Source of the DNA: Ascaris suum
Lineage: Eukaryota; Nematoda; Chromadorea; Rhabditida; Ascarididae
DNA length: 64,000 nucleotides
Direction of reading: 5' to 3'
NCBI GenBank assembly: GCA_013433145.1
Contig: CM024168.1
Span: forward strand, 15,120,868-15,184,867
Part shown: positions 41,146 to 52,365 of the stretch, piece by piece
Numbering within the stretch: position 1 is the first letter of the stretch
How the letters are laid out: each line of letters starts with the position of its first letter
Translations under genes and position numbers: made by a program
The notes under the pieces: generated by a model
What the model was told of the DNA's origin: nothing
Database searches by the model: none
The model's input: the letters and a program-made list of their open reading frames with translations, nothing else

Positions 41146-41230
41146 CTGAAATCCTCGAATCATACAATTCAAGCTGTGACATATTTTTGCAAGGTTCGTT
41201 ACGTCATCGCTATCGACGATATCAAACTAC

Positions 41231-41533
41231 CTAATATAATTCTTTTATGGAAGGAATTTCATGAGGGAATATTAAAGCAATGAGCGAACAAAAATGTGAG
41301 CCATTCGTCTGGGCCACCCACATCTTTATTGCCACTGCCTCATCGAACCACGTTATCGCAAAATCCTGATAAGGCGCACTATTAATGCTTATATCATAGG
41401 CATTGTCATATTGACAAAAAAAACAGTCGGCTGTCCGAAAATATACGTCGACAGAATGCAGCTGTGTTCTTAGCTCGACTATAGCGGTATCTCTAATTCG
41501 CCCTATTTGCTTCAATACACATTGTGCCGTCAA
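41231..41533 (-). CDS. Unidentified 100-codon open frame
   Basis: Minus-strand frame with ordinary composition (for example NSAPYQDFAITWFDEAVA) ending in TAG just before a GTAGTT. It is adjacent to and upstream of the exon at 41063-41145. Neither a clear acceptor nor a donor that skips the stop is visible. It could be a broken gene piece or a mobile-element frame. Confidence 0.33.
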   Translation of the reverse strand: MTAQCVLKQIGRIRDTAIVELRTQLHSVDVYFRTADCFFCQYDNAYDISINSAPYQDFAITWFDEAVAIKMWVAQTNGSHFCSLIALIFPHEIPSIKELY

Positions 41534-41980
41534 GAAACTTCAGTAGACCCATAAGCGTTTTCGGAGAGCTTCAGTGAGGGTTTAAGGTGAACACACCAAA
41601 GACACCAAATAACTAAATGAAAGATTGAAGGGGTACCAAATTTAAATCAATGCAGAAGTTGAAAGTTGGCGAGCCGCGAAAATGTGCTGTATTCTTAAAA
41701 TGCTCTGCGTTCTCCGCAACGTTAATTTTTTATGGAATAGATATCGAAATTGTACTACTGCAGTAGCTTTTGACGCGAGCCACATATTAAATATTCGAGC
41801 TTCGGTAAAAGCTGAGGCTTTCTAGATCGTTGCTCAAATTGGGCTTTCAGTAAACATTGATGGTTATTCACTGGAGTGATTTAATTCACGTAAGCAGTAA
41901 TAGAAGCAAGATAATAGCAAATTTCATTTGTAGTATTAAGTATGCAAGCAACTGAAAATGTACTCGAAGAAGTAACTTAC

Positions 41981-42009
41981 ACAACGAATTTAGCTATTGA
42001 ATGCCATAG
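41981..42009 (-). CDS. Possible 29-bp microexon
   Basis: Minus strand: strong acceptor TTAAATTTTCCCCTAG and perfect donor GTAAGT enclose 29 bp with one open frame (LWHSIAKFV), phase 0 to phase 2. The good splice sites are the only evidence. Confidence 0.3.
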
Positions 42010-43749
42010 CTAGGGGAAAATTTAACGCAAGATGGAATTAAACACATATTTACCACAACCTAACACAATCACTAATAAAGCAGCAAATGAAACAGATGTT
42101 GGTGCAATTGGGTTCTTGCGTCGACTGATCAGCATAAAACTTACAGCACACAATGAAATCGCGGTATATTAGTGGCATGATTTCTTTAAATGATCTATCT
42201 AGTGCGATCGGTTCGCTGAATGCGCTCTAAGTAATCATAAGAAAGGTCGAATTATAATTCGAAGAGCAGTTCATGTTTACAATATTCCTATTCACAATGC
42301 ATCTTTGTTGATTCTCTTTCCGACAAATACATCAGTTTAAATTCTAGTTACCGATATTTTCAAAATATTCCACAAACGCGCCTGGCCTCTTGTTCGAGAG
42401 CGGCCAGGCGCGACAATCTTCGATTAATTTTGTGGGGACATTTTTTAGATTCGTCGATTACAAATGATGATCCATCTATGCATTATCACCATCTCATTCC
42501 TCACTTCCACTTCCTTTGGCCAAGAGAAGGAAAAGACCTCCTGAACCGAGCACTCTTTATAAAGCACAGTATACACATGAAATGACCAAAAAAATTCATT
42601 CATTTAAAGTCAACTATTTGAGACTATCCTTGCGCATGAGATTCTTCCATTCTCCAACAAAATGATGAAGACAAATCTTGTTATTTGAACAATTTTGCTG
42701 TAGCAGCGGAAAATTTTGTATGTAATCAATGCAGGTGTTCCTGCAACTTGCACACTAAAACCTGGTATTCGGCACTAGTTCAAGCTGGAAAAAATTTTCT
42801 CGAGATAATGGAAGGAATTGAGCTGGCGCTCATTTTATTTTCCCTGCTTGGGAATAATACAGGTGGTATCCCGCACGAATCTCCGGGCATTTGATGCGAA
42901 TATTATTAATAAAACAACTTTGCAGCTGGAGATTAATTTATTAGATATTACAAGCTGCTGTTGATGCATATTCCATGCATAAAATATGTTTTGCTAATTA
43001 ATTATTCAAACACCTTTCGTGTTTATACCTTGAAATTGTTATCTCACGTATGGATTGTTAAACGCAGTTGATTATTTACTCTCTCAGGAATACTCGTGAA
43101 ATTGTTTTGCTTAGAAGCATTGTTGGATTGTTCTCGAAGCACTGAGCAGCAAAATCGCAAATACTTACAGTGAGAGTATAATAGATTGAGCAGCGTGTTT
43201 CTGAGGATCCACTAGCGCTGTCAAACGAACGAATCAACAACGACACACAACCATTAGCATTTCATTGACGATCTAGCATTCAACTAAGATTTCATTACTT
43301 AATTATCGTCCCATGTTAAATGCAAAGCGTGATGAAACGCTGCATTTTTTACTTCATAAAAACATTGGACAACTGCAATGCTAGCATTTTAAAATTGTGT
43401 TTCATACTGAGGCGCAAAAAATCATAACAAATTCAGGAACCGTTGATAATATTCGACAGAGTGGTGCACGATTTGTTAAACCATTCAATTTGGTGTTAAC
43501 ATTGAGATAACCTAATGCATTTAAATGAAACGAATCGTTTGTGAGGAATGAAAATCGCGGAAAGGATGAGTTGAATGAAGTTATCCACATGTTCGAACAA
43601 CGGCTCGTCATTCACTGAGTGACTGATTACAGCAACAGCCAGCACTTTGCACTCGTCTAATGATTTCTCATGAGAGTCAACCTGTGAAGCGTTATTTGAC
43701 CAATTTCGTGTTGCTGCTGTCGGCAGATGCATTAATCCTCTCACTTATC

Positions 43750-43751
<2 letters not shown>

Positions 43752-43805
<54 letters not shown>
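43752..43805. repeat. (TA)n microsatellite, about 54 bp
   Basis: Uninterrupted AT/TA dinucleotides. Confidence 0.95.
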
Positions 43806-43807
<2 letters not shown>

Positions 43808-43866
43808 GTGTATATGTTGAAATAACACCAACAAAAGGCTTTCGAAATCTTGGAAGTGCTGCAGTT

Positions 43867-43916
43867 GCAGAAAAGACAAGAAGGCAAGCTTTAGACTGGA
43901 TACCCCAAGGACGATA
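43867..43916 (+). mobile_element. LINE 3'-end remnant (weak)
   Basis: The plus frame reads KTRRQALDWIPQGR then stop. This resembles the motif ALxWNPQGxRKRGRP near the C-terminus of RTE/CR1-type LINE polyproteins (known pattern), cut just before the RGRP part. Only about 14 residues match, so it is a suggestion. Confidence 0.4.
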
Positions 43917-44456
43917 AATATTTAGGTGAAAGAGTTAAAGCTTTGCAGTATGCAAGTTGGTTATACTGCAAAAAGCAGCAGTGTTCAAGTGTTTTTGCAA
44001 ACACGTTTACACCCAAAATGTATTCATTCTATTGGTGCACAATCTATTTCCCATCAATATTTTATTGTTGACTGCTTTTTTGTTTATGCAACATTTTATT
44101 ATTCAAAATGCTTAGGTGTTCAACAAGAAGTTTCTCTCTCAGCAATTTCATTGAACCGTATATTGTTGTTTACTTTATATTCTCCCGATTTCCGGTTGTT
44201 TGCGCCGAAAATAAAAGAAAGATGAGTGGTGTTAGGTATTCAGTTTGTCCAACAATGTTGGCAAATATGGTTCATTGATGAGAAAAATTAAAAGTCCCTT
44301 TGTTGCAAAGAACAGCACACCGTTTGAAGGGATCAATGGTTTGCTATTTTATGAAAGAATTGCAACACTTATGAAATATAGACGAGTCACGTTTCCGGTT
44401 TTCCAACCCACTCATTAGACTCATTTCGTTTCGTGCCAACTGAAGAAAACCTCCCA

Positions 44457-44560
44457 ATGCGGCACTCAATCGAGTCATTCAAGTCGCTGTGCGAACTCTC
44501 CGTTAAATTATCGTTTTTTTTTTTCGCTGCATTCGAAGAACTTGTCTCAAGCTCAACATG
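44457..44560 (+). CDS. Candidate first exon, plus-strand gene A
   Basis: Plus strand, ATG in a frame that runs to a perfect donor (ACATG|GTAAGT). The peptide starts MRHSIESFKSLCELSVKLSF and has a hydrophobic core encoded by a T11 run. The frame is open for 25 codons before the ATG, so this may instead be an internal exon. It ends in phase 2, which fits the next exon at 44701 (TG plus C gives Cys). A minus-strand frame is also open here. Confidence 0.4.
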
Positions 44561-44700
44561 GTAAGTATTTGTATTTGAGATTCTCTTTATGCTAATCGCA
44601 TACAAGCAAAGTTTTTGCATAGTGTAACGCTAACTGGAACGGCAAGAATTGTGAATCATAACAATGTTCGTTAATTGCCTTATCGAAGGCTTCTTTTTAG

Positions 44701-44789
44701 CATTTGTGTCTGTAGTGCCATGTCCCCTCTCAGTGGAATGCGGTTATTTCTCATAGATCGATCTAATAAATTTAGTTTTATCGCCGAGG
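44701..44789 (+). CDS. Candidate exon 2, plus-strand gene A
   Basis: Strong plus-strand acceptor AAGGCTTCTTTTTAG, donor GTAGTT. The frame ICVCSAMSPLSGMRLFLIDR... starts after one base (matching exon 1) and ends in phase 1 (matching exon 3). If not spliced, the frame continues to a stop at about 44944 through a hydrophobic stretch, an alternative ending. Confidence 0.4.
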
Positions 44790-45016
44790 GTAGTTTTGTC
44801 TTTTTTGCTTCCGTTATGATCTCTTCGACATTTCTGATTTCTTCAATGAATAATTCCACAAACGTTGAAAATTGTAGAGAGCTGCATGATGAATGGCGCT
44901 ACTCCAGTTCCCAGTGGGCAATCATTTCCAAAATGAAAGTTTAACATGATTTTCCGAGAACTCCCAAAGTATATATTGTTGAACAGCCTCGATCATCGTT
45001 CGCCGAAACGTTGCAG

Positions 45017-45082
45017 AAACAGATACCGGCCATCTTGTTGGGTGCTTGGTTATGGATGAAAACAAATACCAGTGTAAACGAC
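45017..45082 (+). CDS. Candidate exon 3, plus-strand gene A
   Basis: Acceptor CCGAAACGTTGCAG, donor GTAGAA. The frame TDTGHLVGCLVMDENKYQCK starts after two bases and ends in phase 1, matching both neighbours. A second frame (phase 0) is open for 75 codons in this region, so the choice depends on the chain. Confidence 0.38.
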
Positions 45083-45668
45083 GTAGAAATTAGGAGAATG
45101 ATCCGGTGCAAGATACAAAACTCCTCTCCTTTCCTTGCCTATGACAGCAACGTGCCATCCTTGCCTATTCCTCCGTTGCATAGAATTTGCCGGTTTCACA
45201 ATCGTGGAAAAGAGGATTCCCCGAGGCTTATGTTCTAACAAATACACCATGCGCATATGTGGATTACAATGTTTTACCACTCACCTGTATGACATGATAA
45301 AATACCTGGCCATTATGTGTCCGATGCCGCTGTGCGGTGATAATCTGGTTATTAAAAGGTGGCGCACATGGCTCGCAGGTTGTAATCGACCTAGGCATTT
45401 TTCAGCGAAACAATTATGTGAACCAAACTTCCCTTCTCGACCCTTTCCTTTCACCCCGACCCTGTCTCCCTTTTGCACTCACCCTCACTATCCCATTATA
45501 TATTTACAATGCTGTTCATTATCAACGAAGACTTCATTATATGCGCTGAATACAACAGTCAACGAACGCAACTCAAAGTTTATGAAGGAACAAATCTAAA
45601 CAATAGATTGGGGCAAAAAAAAAATGTTTCAAATGAAAGGCTTCAATTTCATGCATCATCAATTACAG

Positions 45669-45808
45669 CTTCGGGAGCAATCTGTGAGATCACAACACGA
45701 AATCGCTCGTACATCGAGGCAGTTACGACGGCCGATATACCGCTGCATCATCGCGTTCCTCAAATCTCGACACGATTCGGCGCTATTCAAGAGTTGAGAT
45801 TAATTTGG
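45669..45808 (+). CDS. Candidate exon 4, plus-strand gene A
   Basis: Acceptor CATCATCAATTACAG, donor TGG|GTAAAG. Forty-six codons, for example SGAICEITTRNRSYIEAVTT, in a GC-richer block. It starts after two bases (matching exon 3) and ends in phase 0 (matching exon 5). Other frames are also open across this block, including on the minus strand, but the plus-strand splice sites are better. No family recognised. Confidence 0.42.
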
Positions 45809-45905
45809 GTAAAGATATAAATTGTTCGTGGCAGAATTTACGAACTATGTGACGGATATTTTGAAGGGAATGCTTTACGGGGTTTTCTTTTTCACCGATA
45901 TTCAG

Positions 45906-46004
45906 TGCCGAGCTCCTAAAAAGTACCGTCTTCGTGCGAGAAGACTAGGCAACTCCTTAATAAATAATTCACATACCATTTTCTCGCATTATATTTCTAT
46001 TTAA
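45906..46004 (+). CDS. Candidate last exon, plus-strand gene A
   Basis: Very good acceptor (TTTCTTTTTCACCGATATTCAG) 97 bp after the donor of exon 4, a normal nematode intron size. Phase 0. The frame starts with a basic patch (CRAPKKYRLRARRLG) and reaches TAA after 32 residues. The five exons together would encode about 165 residues. No clear AATAAA is close after the stop. Confidence 0.42.
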   Translation, partial: CRAPKKYRLRARRLGNSLINNSHTIFSHYISI

Positions 46005-46281
46005 ATGATATTATATTTACTATTTTTATTCTCTCTTAAGCATTTTTTTCGACGACATATTTCTGTCCCACCGGAAAATAACATTATATTTCTATATTTA
46101 TATTCACAATAATATCCTTTCGCAACTTTCAAATCAACTACTCGCAGTTTGAGATGTCGTTTCGATATTTGAATGACAAGACAATATTAACTTCCTTGTT
46201 GCAAAAGAGAAACGAAAAAGACATCTCTTGCGCACGGTTCCCCCCAAGGGCGACTATAACAAGTTCCTTTTTTGATTGTAG

Positions 46282-46350
46282 AAGTTATTTCTTCTGAATG
46301 AAATCCCTGAGGCAAATGGCGAAGATACGATTTATCTATCGCTTGGCTGA
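46282..46350 (+). CDS. Possible alternative last exon, gene A
   Basis: Strong acceptor (TTCCTTTTTTGATTGTAG) and a single open frame, KLFLLNEIPEANGEDTIYLS..., of 22 codons to TGA with no GT donor inside. It is in phase 0, so it could replace the exon at 45906 after exon 4. Confidence 0.35.
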   Translation, partial: KLFLLNEIPEANGEDTIYLSLG

Positions 46351-46922
46351 TTCTATTTCAGCCTATTTTATCATCCACTCGTCCGCCATTCAATCCGTCA
46401 TTTGGAAGCAAAAATATTTTTAGAGCCCATATCCAAAAACAGCGAAAACCTTTAGATAAGAAATGTGCACTTCCTACAATTGAATGACTTCCAGTAAAAA
46501 AAATCATGGTACAGATTCCTCGAAATCTTGCAACCGTAAGTAAATTACTCTAGAAAATGCAATTTGTAGGAAATGAAGTCTCTACGAAAGTCTCTATTAT
46601 CACCTGTTTATAGATCGTTATTCTATCACTCTTGCATGTTGCACGCCACATATTAGATTGCGATCATTATTTCTTACTTTTGAGATAACATTCAGGATAT
46701 TCCGTGGACTCATATTGAAAGGATTTAATTGGGTACATCACGGATACTGATAAAAGCAAAATCCCGGATAGTCGTTTTCGAGAAGTGTTCATCAAGTGAA
46801 GTCGACTGAAGCAAATGATGTTGTGTGTGTATGAACGATTTATGAGAAGTTGCTTTGTAGATTTAGTACAAATCAGTGGCAGCACCACCTGTTTGGCGTT
46901 TAGCATAAAGTTGTCCCTTCAG

Positions 46923-46987
46923 ATGTCTACATCAGAATTGCACTTAGAAACGAAACGTTTCAACTAATGGAAGTAGAAGCCTTTCAA
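46923..46987 (+). CDS. Candidate plus-strand exon
   Basis: Acceptor AAAGTTGTCCCTTCAG, donor CAA|GTATTT. The frame VYIRIALRNETFQLMEVEAF has an N-E-T sequon. It starts after two bases and ends in phase 0. A 32-bp segment at 47076-47107 (acceptor TTATTCGACTTCAG, donor GTGTAA, phase 0 to 2) could follow. If so the next exon would end in a stop at 47271, with AATAAA at 47293. Confidence 0.35.
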
Positions 46988-47237
46988 GTATTTATATAAT
47001 CTGATTGAGATCTATGGACTCCTCGCTTGGTTAGCTAAGTTCACTCCGATTTTCGTTCCACTTATTCGACTTCAGGGTACTTCAGTACATGCGCTAGGGA
47101 ACGAGAGGTGTAAGCACATCGTCTAGTGTTCGTTCTCTTTTACGCGTTATGTTACGCATGAAAAGCTCGAGGTGCTACGGGAATCCGGCGACATCCATTA
47201 GCCTCGTCCTAATGAAAACAGATGTAGTACTGTTCAG

Positions 47238-47311
47238 AGGCTCTACAGGAAGGAAAGAACGATCCAGATGAAACGACTGCTGCGACCGAATTAATAAAAC
47301 GTATTATATAT
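47238..47311 (+). CDS. Candidate plus-strand exon, chain B
   Basis: Acceptor TAGTACTGTTCAG, donor ATAT|GTAAAG. The frame ALQEGKNDPDETTAATELIK is acidic and helix-prone. It starts after two bases and ends in phase 0, joining to the exon at 49495. In another frame the exon is terminal, stopping at 47271 about 20 bp before an AATAAA (47293-47298); the two readings exclude each other. Confidence 0.37.
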
Positions 47312-48470
47312 GTAAAGAAAGAATCTACTTGAATGAAAACTAAAATGATGAGAAAATGATTAACAATTAGTTTAAGAGACGGAACGCGAAAGGTTGAGGG
47401 GTAGTGTTGCAGAGTCGTCGAAGAACTTGTGCTCTACACTTTCAAGTGCATAGTCATTTTTTTTCTCTAAACGATGAAGCCATATACTTTCAAGTGCACG
47501 CACTACTTATGAATTGATTCCACATAAATAATGCATATAGCATGTGTTTTTCAAATATAATGAATCTTTATAGAACATCAGAAACGAATAATTTTTCACC
47601 TTCATGCAGTAAAAATTTTCCAACGATTCAGTCGATTCGAAAAACACTTGTCAACAGTCGGTCACTTATGTCCGCTCTAGTGGAAAGGGCTTGACGAACG
47701 ATATTAGTGAACTGTGGATGATTACCCCACCTCTCTATCACTTTTATCATCATATCAAGGTCGACTTCACTTGAAGAATACTTCCGAATACCTACTTTGC
47801 CATTATCCGAATCCAGTAAACTTCCTTCAGATTTGAGAAAAAACCCATTCTAGAAATAATAAAGATTTCAGTATATCATCATGCAACTCTTACCATATAA
47901 ATCTATCTAAAATTAAACTATACTATGATACATACAGATCATGCCTCCAGCTAAGTGCATCTAGGCGTATAGCAGATGTTATGACTAAAAATATATGTGG
48001 TATCGTAACACGTTTCTTGATAAAACTGCACATATCTGTGTGCATGCTGGGAACCCCCCTCTCTTCGTATCAAGCAGAAGCTATTGGTGCTAATGGCGCA
48101 AAATCGAGACTCTTTTCTGCTGCTTAGCCAACGAATGGGGAAATAAGCGGAATGAAGATATGAAACAATTTGAGAAAGATCGAGAAAATGTGGGACTTCG
48201 CGCCTGTTAAAGATTCTTCGAGCTCCTTCCTTTGCCTTCGGTCTTCTGGACCCTTCTTCCAACAGGCTATCAGATGCTATTGCGGAATTCTGCATGCATA
48301 TCAGGAAGGAGTGCAGTTTCACATTTGCATTTATATTCCTCAATGAATATGCTTGTTGGTCTGGTGGCCATACATAAAACACTGAAATGTTTCACATTCG
48401 ACTATGCTTGATCCTTCCTACACGGTTGATCATGCGCCTCACTTCCATCCGCCACGTAACCCAGTTCTTA

Positions 48471-48630
48471 CGTAAAACACCACGGAATCGACATCCATTC
48501 CCATGCAAAACAGGACGGAATCAATTTCGTTCCCACGCGAAACAAGACAGAATCGACGTACTTTCTGCACGAAACAAGGCGGAATGAATGTCCGTTCCGG
48601 TACAAAACAAGATGGAATCGGTGAACTCCG
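48471..48630. repeat. Minisatellite, about 5 copies of 32-33 bp
   Basis: Units anchored on (C)GAAACAAGACGGAATCGA begin near 48471, 48506, 48538, 48570 and 48603, each followed by a CGTTCC-like word, with several substitutions between units. GC-richer than its surroundings. Confidence 0.85.
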
Positions 48631-48799
48631 ATACGGCTACCTATCGCCTCGCTTTAAGATTTCTGGGTACCATGAGTCTAAACTCGGTTTGCATTTCCTT
48701 CGCCCAACATAATTCTTAACACACAAAAGATAATAGGTCTGTGGTGAACAATAATGAAGCTGTACTATAAAATTGCGCACTTCCCCATGGAGCGCTCAC

Positions 48800-48865
48800 G
48801 ATAGATGCGCTATTATACAGTACCGCCTTATTATCATTGTCGGGCTTCGCGTAAGATTTCCTCAC
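48800..48865 (-). CDS. Candidate exon, 22 codons
   Basis: Minus strand, acceptor GCATTTTTTGCGTAG, donor GTGAGC, phase 0 at both ends, one open frame only (VRKSYAKPDNDNKAVLYNSA...). The exon also starts with GTGAGG, so acceptor and donor consensus abut, as in a recursive splice site. It lies between plus-strand candidates at 47238 and 49495; one set must be nested or wrong. Confidence 0.42.
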
Positions 48866-49494
48866 CTACGCAAAAAATGCTATCTTCGAAAACTGAGCCT
48901 TAATACTCCCCCGGTTTGCCGGAATAGGATTTGCAAACTTTCAAATATTAAGCTATCGCTAAGTTTGTGCGGGAATGTATTTTGAGATGTGGTGAGTAAA
49001 AATGCTACTAGGTGAACGATCAGAATTTTTGAAACTGTGTATTCCTCCCACCCTTCCTTCCCTCCTTTACCATCTCTTATGTGTCAGCCGTGTATTAGTC
49101 ATATCGCAAAATGAAATTTCGAGTTATCAGAATGCAGCCAAGTTTCTGATGAAGTTTTATGACGTTTCAAGTTGAACATGCCATGTTTTAAGGATTGAAA
49201 GTCTCTAAAAATTTAACTCCTTTGCCGCCCCTCTTAAATTAAAAAATATTCGAGACGTGTCACTCAAAAGAAGTTTTTACGGTTCTCATTTCTCAAGCCA
49301 TAAAACGTCCTCCAAGAAATTCACCTATATGGTCTATATGGTCTAAATTTTGAACACATCTTTCTTCCTACAGAGCAATCGTGACGAATGGAAATTGGCA
49401 CTTTTCATGTATCAGACCCTCAAAGCATTCGATGGGTTACGGCAGTTCAGAACGACTGACGTTCATGCAAGAAAATAAGCGTCGCTTCTCCTAG

Positions 49495-49607
49495 ACGTCC
49501 CCGCAGAGTGCTGACCTCGGAGAGTTAGACGTCGAAAATTCTGACGATGATCACTGCCCTCATTTAGGGAGAGGGAAGGAGAAGGAGGAGTTTGGAAAAT
49601 TTCGACA
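49495..49607 (+). CDS. Candidate plus-strand exon, acidic, chain B
   Basis: Acceptor GTCGCTTCTCCTAG, donor GTAGTT. The frame contains LGELDVENSDDDHCPH and a Lys/Glu-rich end. It starts in phase 0, matching the exon at 47238, and ends in phase 2, matching the exon at 49786. Confidence 0.4.
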
Positions 49608-49785
49608 GTAGTTTTTCAAGCTCATTTCTTCACCTACTAGTCGGAAAAAACCGTTTTGATTGACACATTAGATTCAAGTCACAAAAATTCATAATGTGAG
49701 GAAATCAAAGAAAAACTAACAGTCGAGATTTGACTGTTCAGTGTAGTGCACTCAATGTCAGTGACAAAATAATTTCGGATTTCAG

Positions 49786-49969
49786 CGAAACAAATCCGAA
49801 TGCATTGAACTCGGCGTTGTTATTTCGGAAGATCAGCAAACAATTAGAGGTGCAACTATTGACAGCAAATTATACGGCAAAAAGTGCGGGGAGAGGAAAA
49901 CAAAGGTGCATAAGGCAGTCAATGTCCTACCTTTTGCTGCTCATTGTACTGGTTAAAGCAATGGAATAA
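49786..49969 (+). CDS. Candidate terminal exon, chain B, hydrophobic end
   Basis: Strong acceptor TTTCGGATTTCAG. In the frame fixed by the previous exon (one base to complete a codon) it encodes 60 residues with one sequon (NYT), a basic stretch and a hydrophobic end (SMSYLLLLIVLVKAME) then TAA. The stop overlaps AATAAA. A hydrophobic C-terminus could be a tail anchor or a GPI-anchor signal. A second frame (phase 0, RNKSECIELGVV...) is open for 56 codons, so the frame is uncertain. Confidence 0.4.
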
Positions 49970-51231
49970 AAAAATGGCCCCATAGCGCAAAGCAATTCCT
50001 TTCATACTACGAACTTTAAACATTGTCCCTCAGGAGTGAGGTGGCTAAGGATTGAGCTTCCTCCAACAATTTACTTATATGATTCATTCAAGTTAAACCA
50101 GTCGGCTCTTCGCTGTTTAAGAAACAACGAAATACGTCTTATTATATAGGAACTTGAATTAATCAAAAAAAAGTCTACAAAGGTGTCCGTCTCTGAACTT
50201 GCCGACTAATGCTCTCGGTTGATCCAAAAAAACGAGTCCATCCCGCATATCCGATTTGAAATTTAGTGCTTTCATTTCATAACATATTGTCACGCATGGC
50301 TAACCGATGTGTTACGATACCACATTTGTTAATAAGGCTTAATTAAGCATTTGCTATACGCTTTGCAGAATCGATTTACGAGCCTACTTCGAACACACTG
50401 AACTCACCTTCAGGTCTGCATAGGGTTCCTTGATCCATCAATGCTTTAAAAAAACAACGCATTATATGCAGATATCTTTATGTTGGAAATAACTGAGACA
50501 AATGGGGAAAGTGAAAGCAAAACGTTGCATTACATGAATATAACCACTGAGTCGAAAGAAGCGAAGATTTACTAAATAGAAGCCAAAGTTTTGCATCAAT
50601 AAAGGGAATATCGATATTGATGGCGAATTAAACAATGACTTACTAGTATTTTAGAAATAAAGTCGTCGGAATTTGCTCTGAAGGCATCAAGGAAAAATTA
50701 GCGTTTTTCTAATTTTGTAACAGTCATTCATGTTTTCTATATTTCATTATTTGTAATTTTTCATTTCAAAGAAAAAGCATTTTTTCAATGCTCCTAGTGT
50801 TTCGGTTATTTCAGTTATTGCACTTATATACTAACGACAATCACGATTATTTGATTCTGTCTAAACCAAAACTCACATATAAAATCAGAATTTCCTTTGA
50901 ATTTCAACAGCACTCTAGGCAACAGCACTCTAGGTTTTATAGTATTCAATCGAAAATCTGTTTACTGCATGAAAAATGCATTCTTGTTCACCTAAGAACT
51001 ACTACGAGCTACCTCTATCACATGGTGGTGGTCCCACAAGCTTCTGTCGTGTATCAAATTTACATATTGTAATTAACAGGTGATTCGAGAAATTCATGCA
51101 AAAACGAGCAAATCTATCTATGAGGAAACTGTAGAGCGGAATCCCAACTAAATCATGCAACAGAGGTGCCAAAAGTGTCGATTATATTGAAACAATATTC
51201 GTGATACAGAGAAAAATTAGAGGTTACTTAC
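49970..51231. other. Intron-like sequence
   Basis: A plus-strand frame at 50788-51072 lacks splice context. It includes two tandem copies of CAACAGCACTCTAGG near 50907-50936. Nothing else seen. Confidence 0.4.
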
Positions 51232-51288
51232 CATTTTCATCTGATATTTCACAACAAAATGTATACCATTTTTTGCCAAAATCGTCAT
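51232..51288 (-). CDS. Coding exon, 18 codons
   Basis: Minus strand, acceptor AATTTTTGTCTACAG and perfect donor G|GTAAGT. The frame DDFGKKWYTFCCEISDEN starts after two bases and ends in phase 1. Both splice sites are textbook quality and the peptide is unremarkable. Aromatic and Cys content would suit a folded domain. Confidence 0.5.
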
Positions 51289-52036
51289 CTGTAGACAAAA
51301 ATTTATATTATTATAATAGTCATACAACTTTCCAACTGGAAGTTGCGTTAAGAAAAAAATTTGCTGAAGAAAAACTACTGTGCTTTTACAACGCTTATGA
51401 GGATTTTCGTTTGAGGAGGTTCAGTACCAGTCATGAACTGAGTTCATCCCCAGAGATTTACTTCTGCATTCATGGCAAGCGATAGGCGTAATGATGGCCA
51501 GCTGATGAAAGATATTTCATCATCGTTGGCCACATAGATCTTCTCTCTAAATCGTCACTACGAATTTAAATCGAAATCGTCACTGTATTTGCAAGACATA
51601 CTACTAGGCACCGGAATTTTTTAGGCCTGACACTCCTAGCACCGGCCCAGTTTGCTTTGTTGGTTCATTACTATTACTATTCATTACTGTTAAAGCACTT
51701 ACACAACGACCACAATGCATTCTCGTTCTTACAAAACATAAGGTGAAGAGTGCATGCAAATGCGCCCATTAAGTGCTTCACTTTATGAGTGTGACATCGT
51801 TCGGCTTTCATCAACCAATAGTAATAATTCACTCACCTCTCAACTTCCACAATCGTTTCATCCCGACGATCCTTTTCTATTTCATTTTATATTCACACAT
51901 CATGCCTATATATTTATATTATTGGCATTCGTATCATATAATAAATTCACATGAACAGAAATTAAACACAAAGAAAACAAATTTTTGAAAAAAAAAGCAT
52001 TTCAACACCGCTGAAAATATAAACCCTTTTTTTCTA

Positions 52037-52272
<236 letters not shown>

Positions 52273-52365
52273 AACGACAACCATCACGTACTTGCCAGCA
52301 ACCAAAGTATTCATTTACTCTATGAACATATCGTTCTATGTTACATGCAAAACCAATATTTCACG

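Larger units (their letters stand above)
42010..44456. other. Intron or intergenic sequence
   Basis: It contains a (TA)n tract (43752) and a LINE 3' remnant (43867). A minus-strand AG...GTAAGT pair near 43150-43190 is open in all three frames and therefore uninformative. Confidence 0.35.

Noticed and set aside
47951..48382. 143-codon minus-strand frame with dibasic sites, reminiscent of a prohormone
   Set aside because: No usable donor, no signal sequence in frame, and no repeated peptide units; kept only as a note.
51805..51850. Minus-strand segment ending in a perfect GTGAGT donor (frame DRRDETIVEVE)
   Set aside because: The upstream sequence is purine-rich with no credible acceptor.
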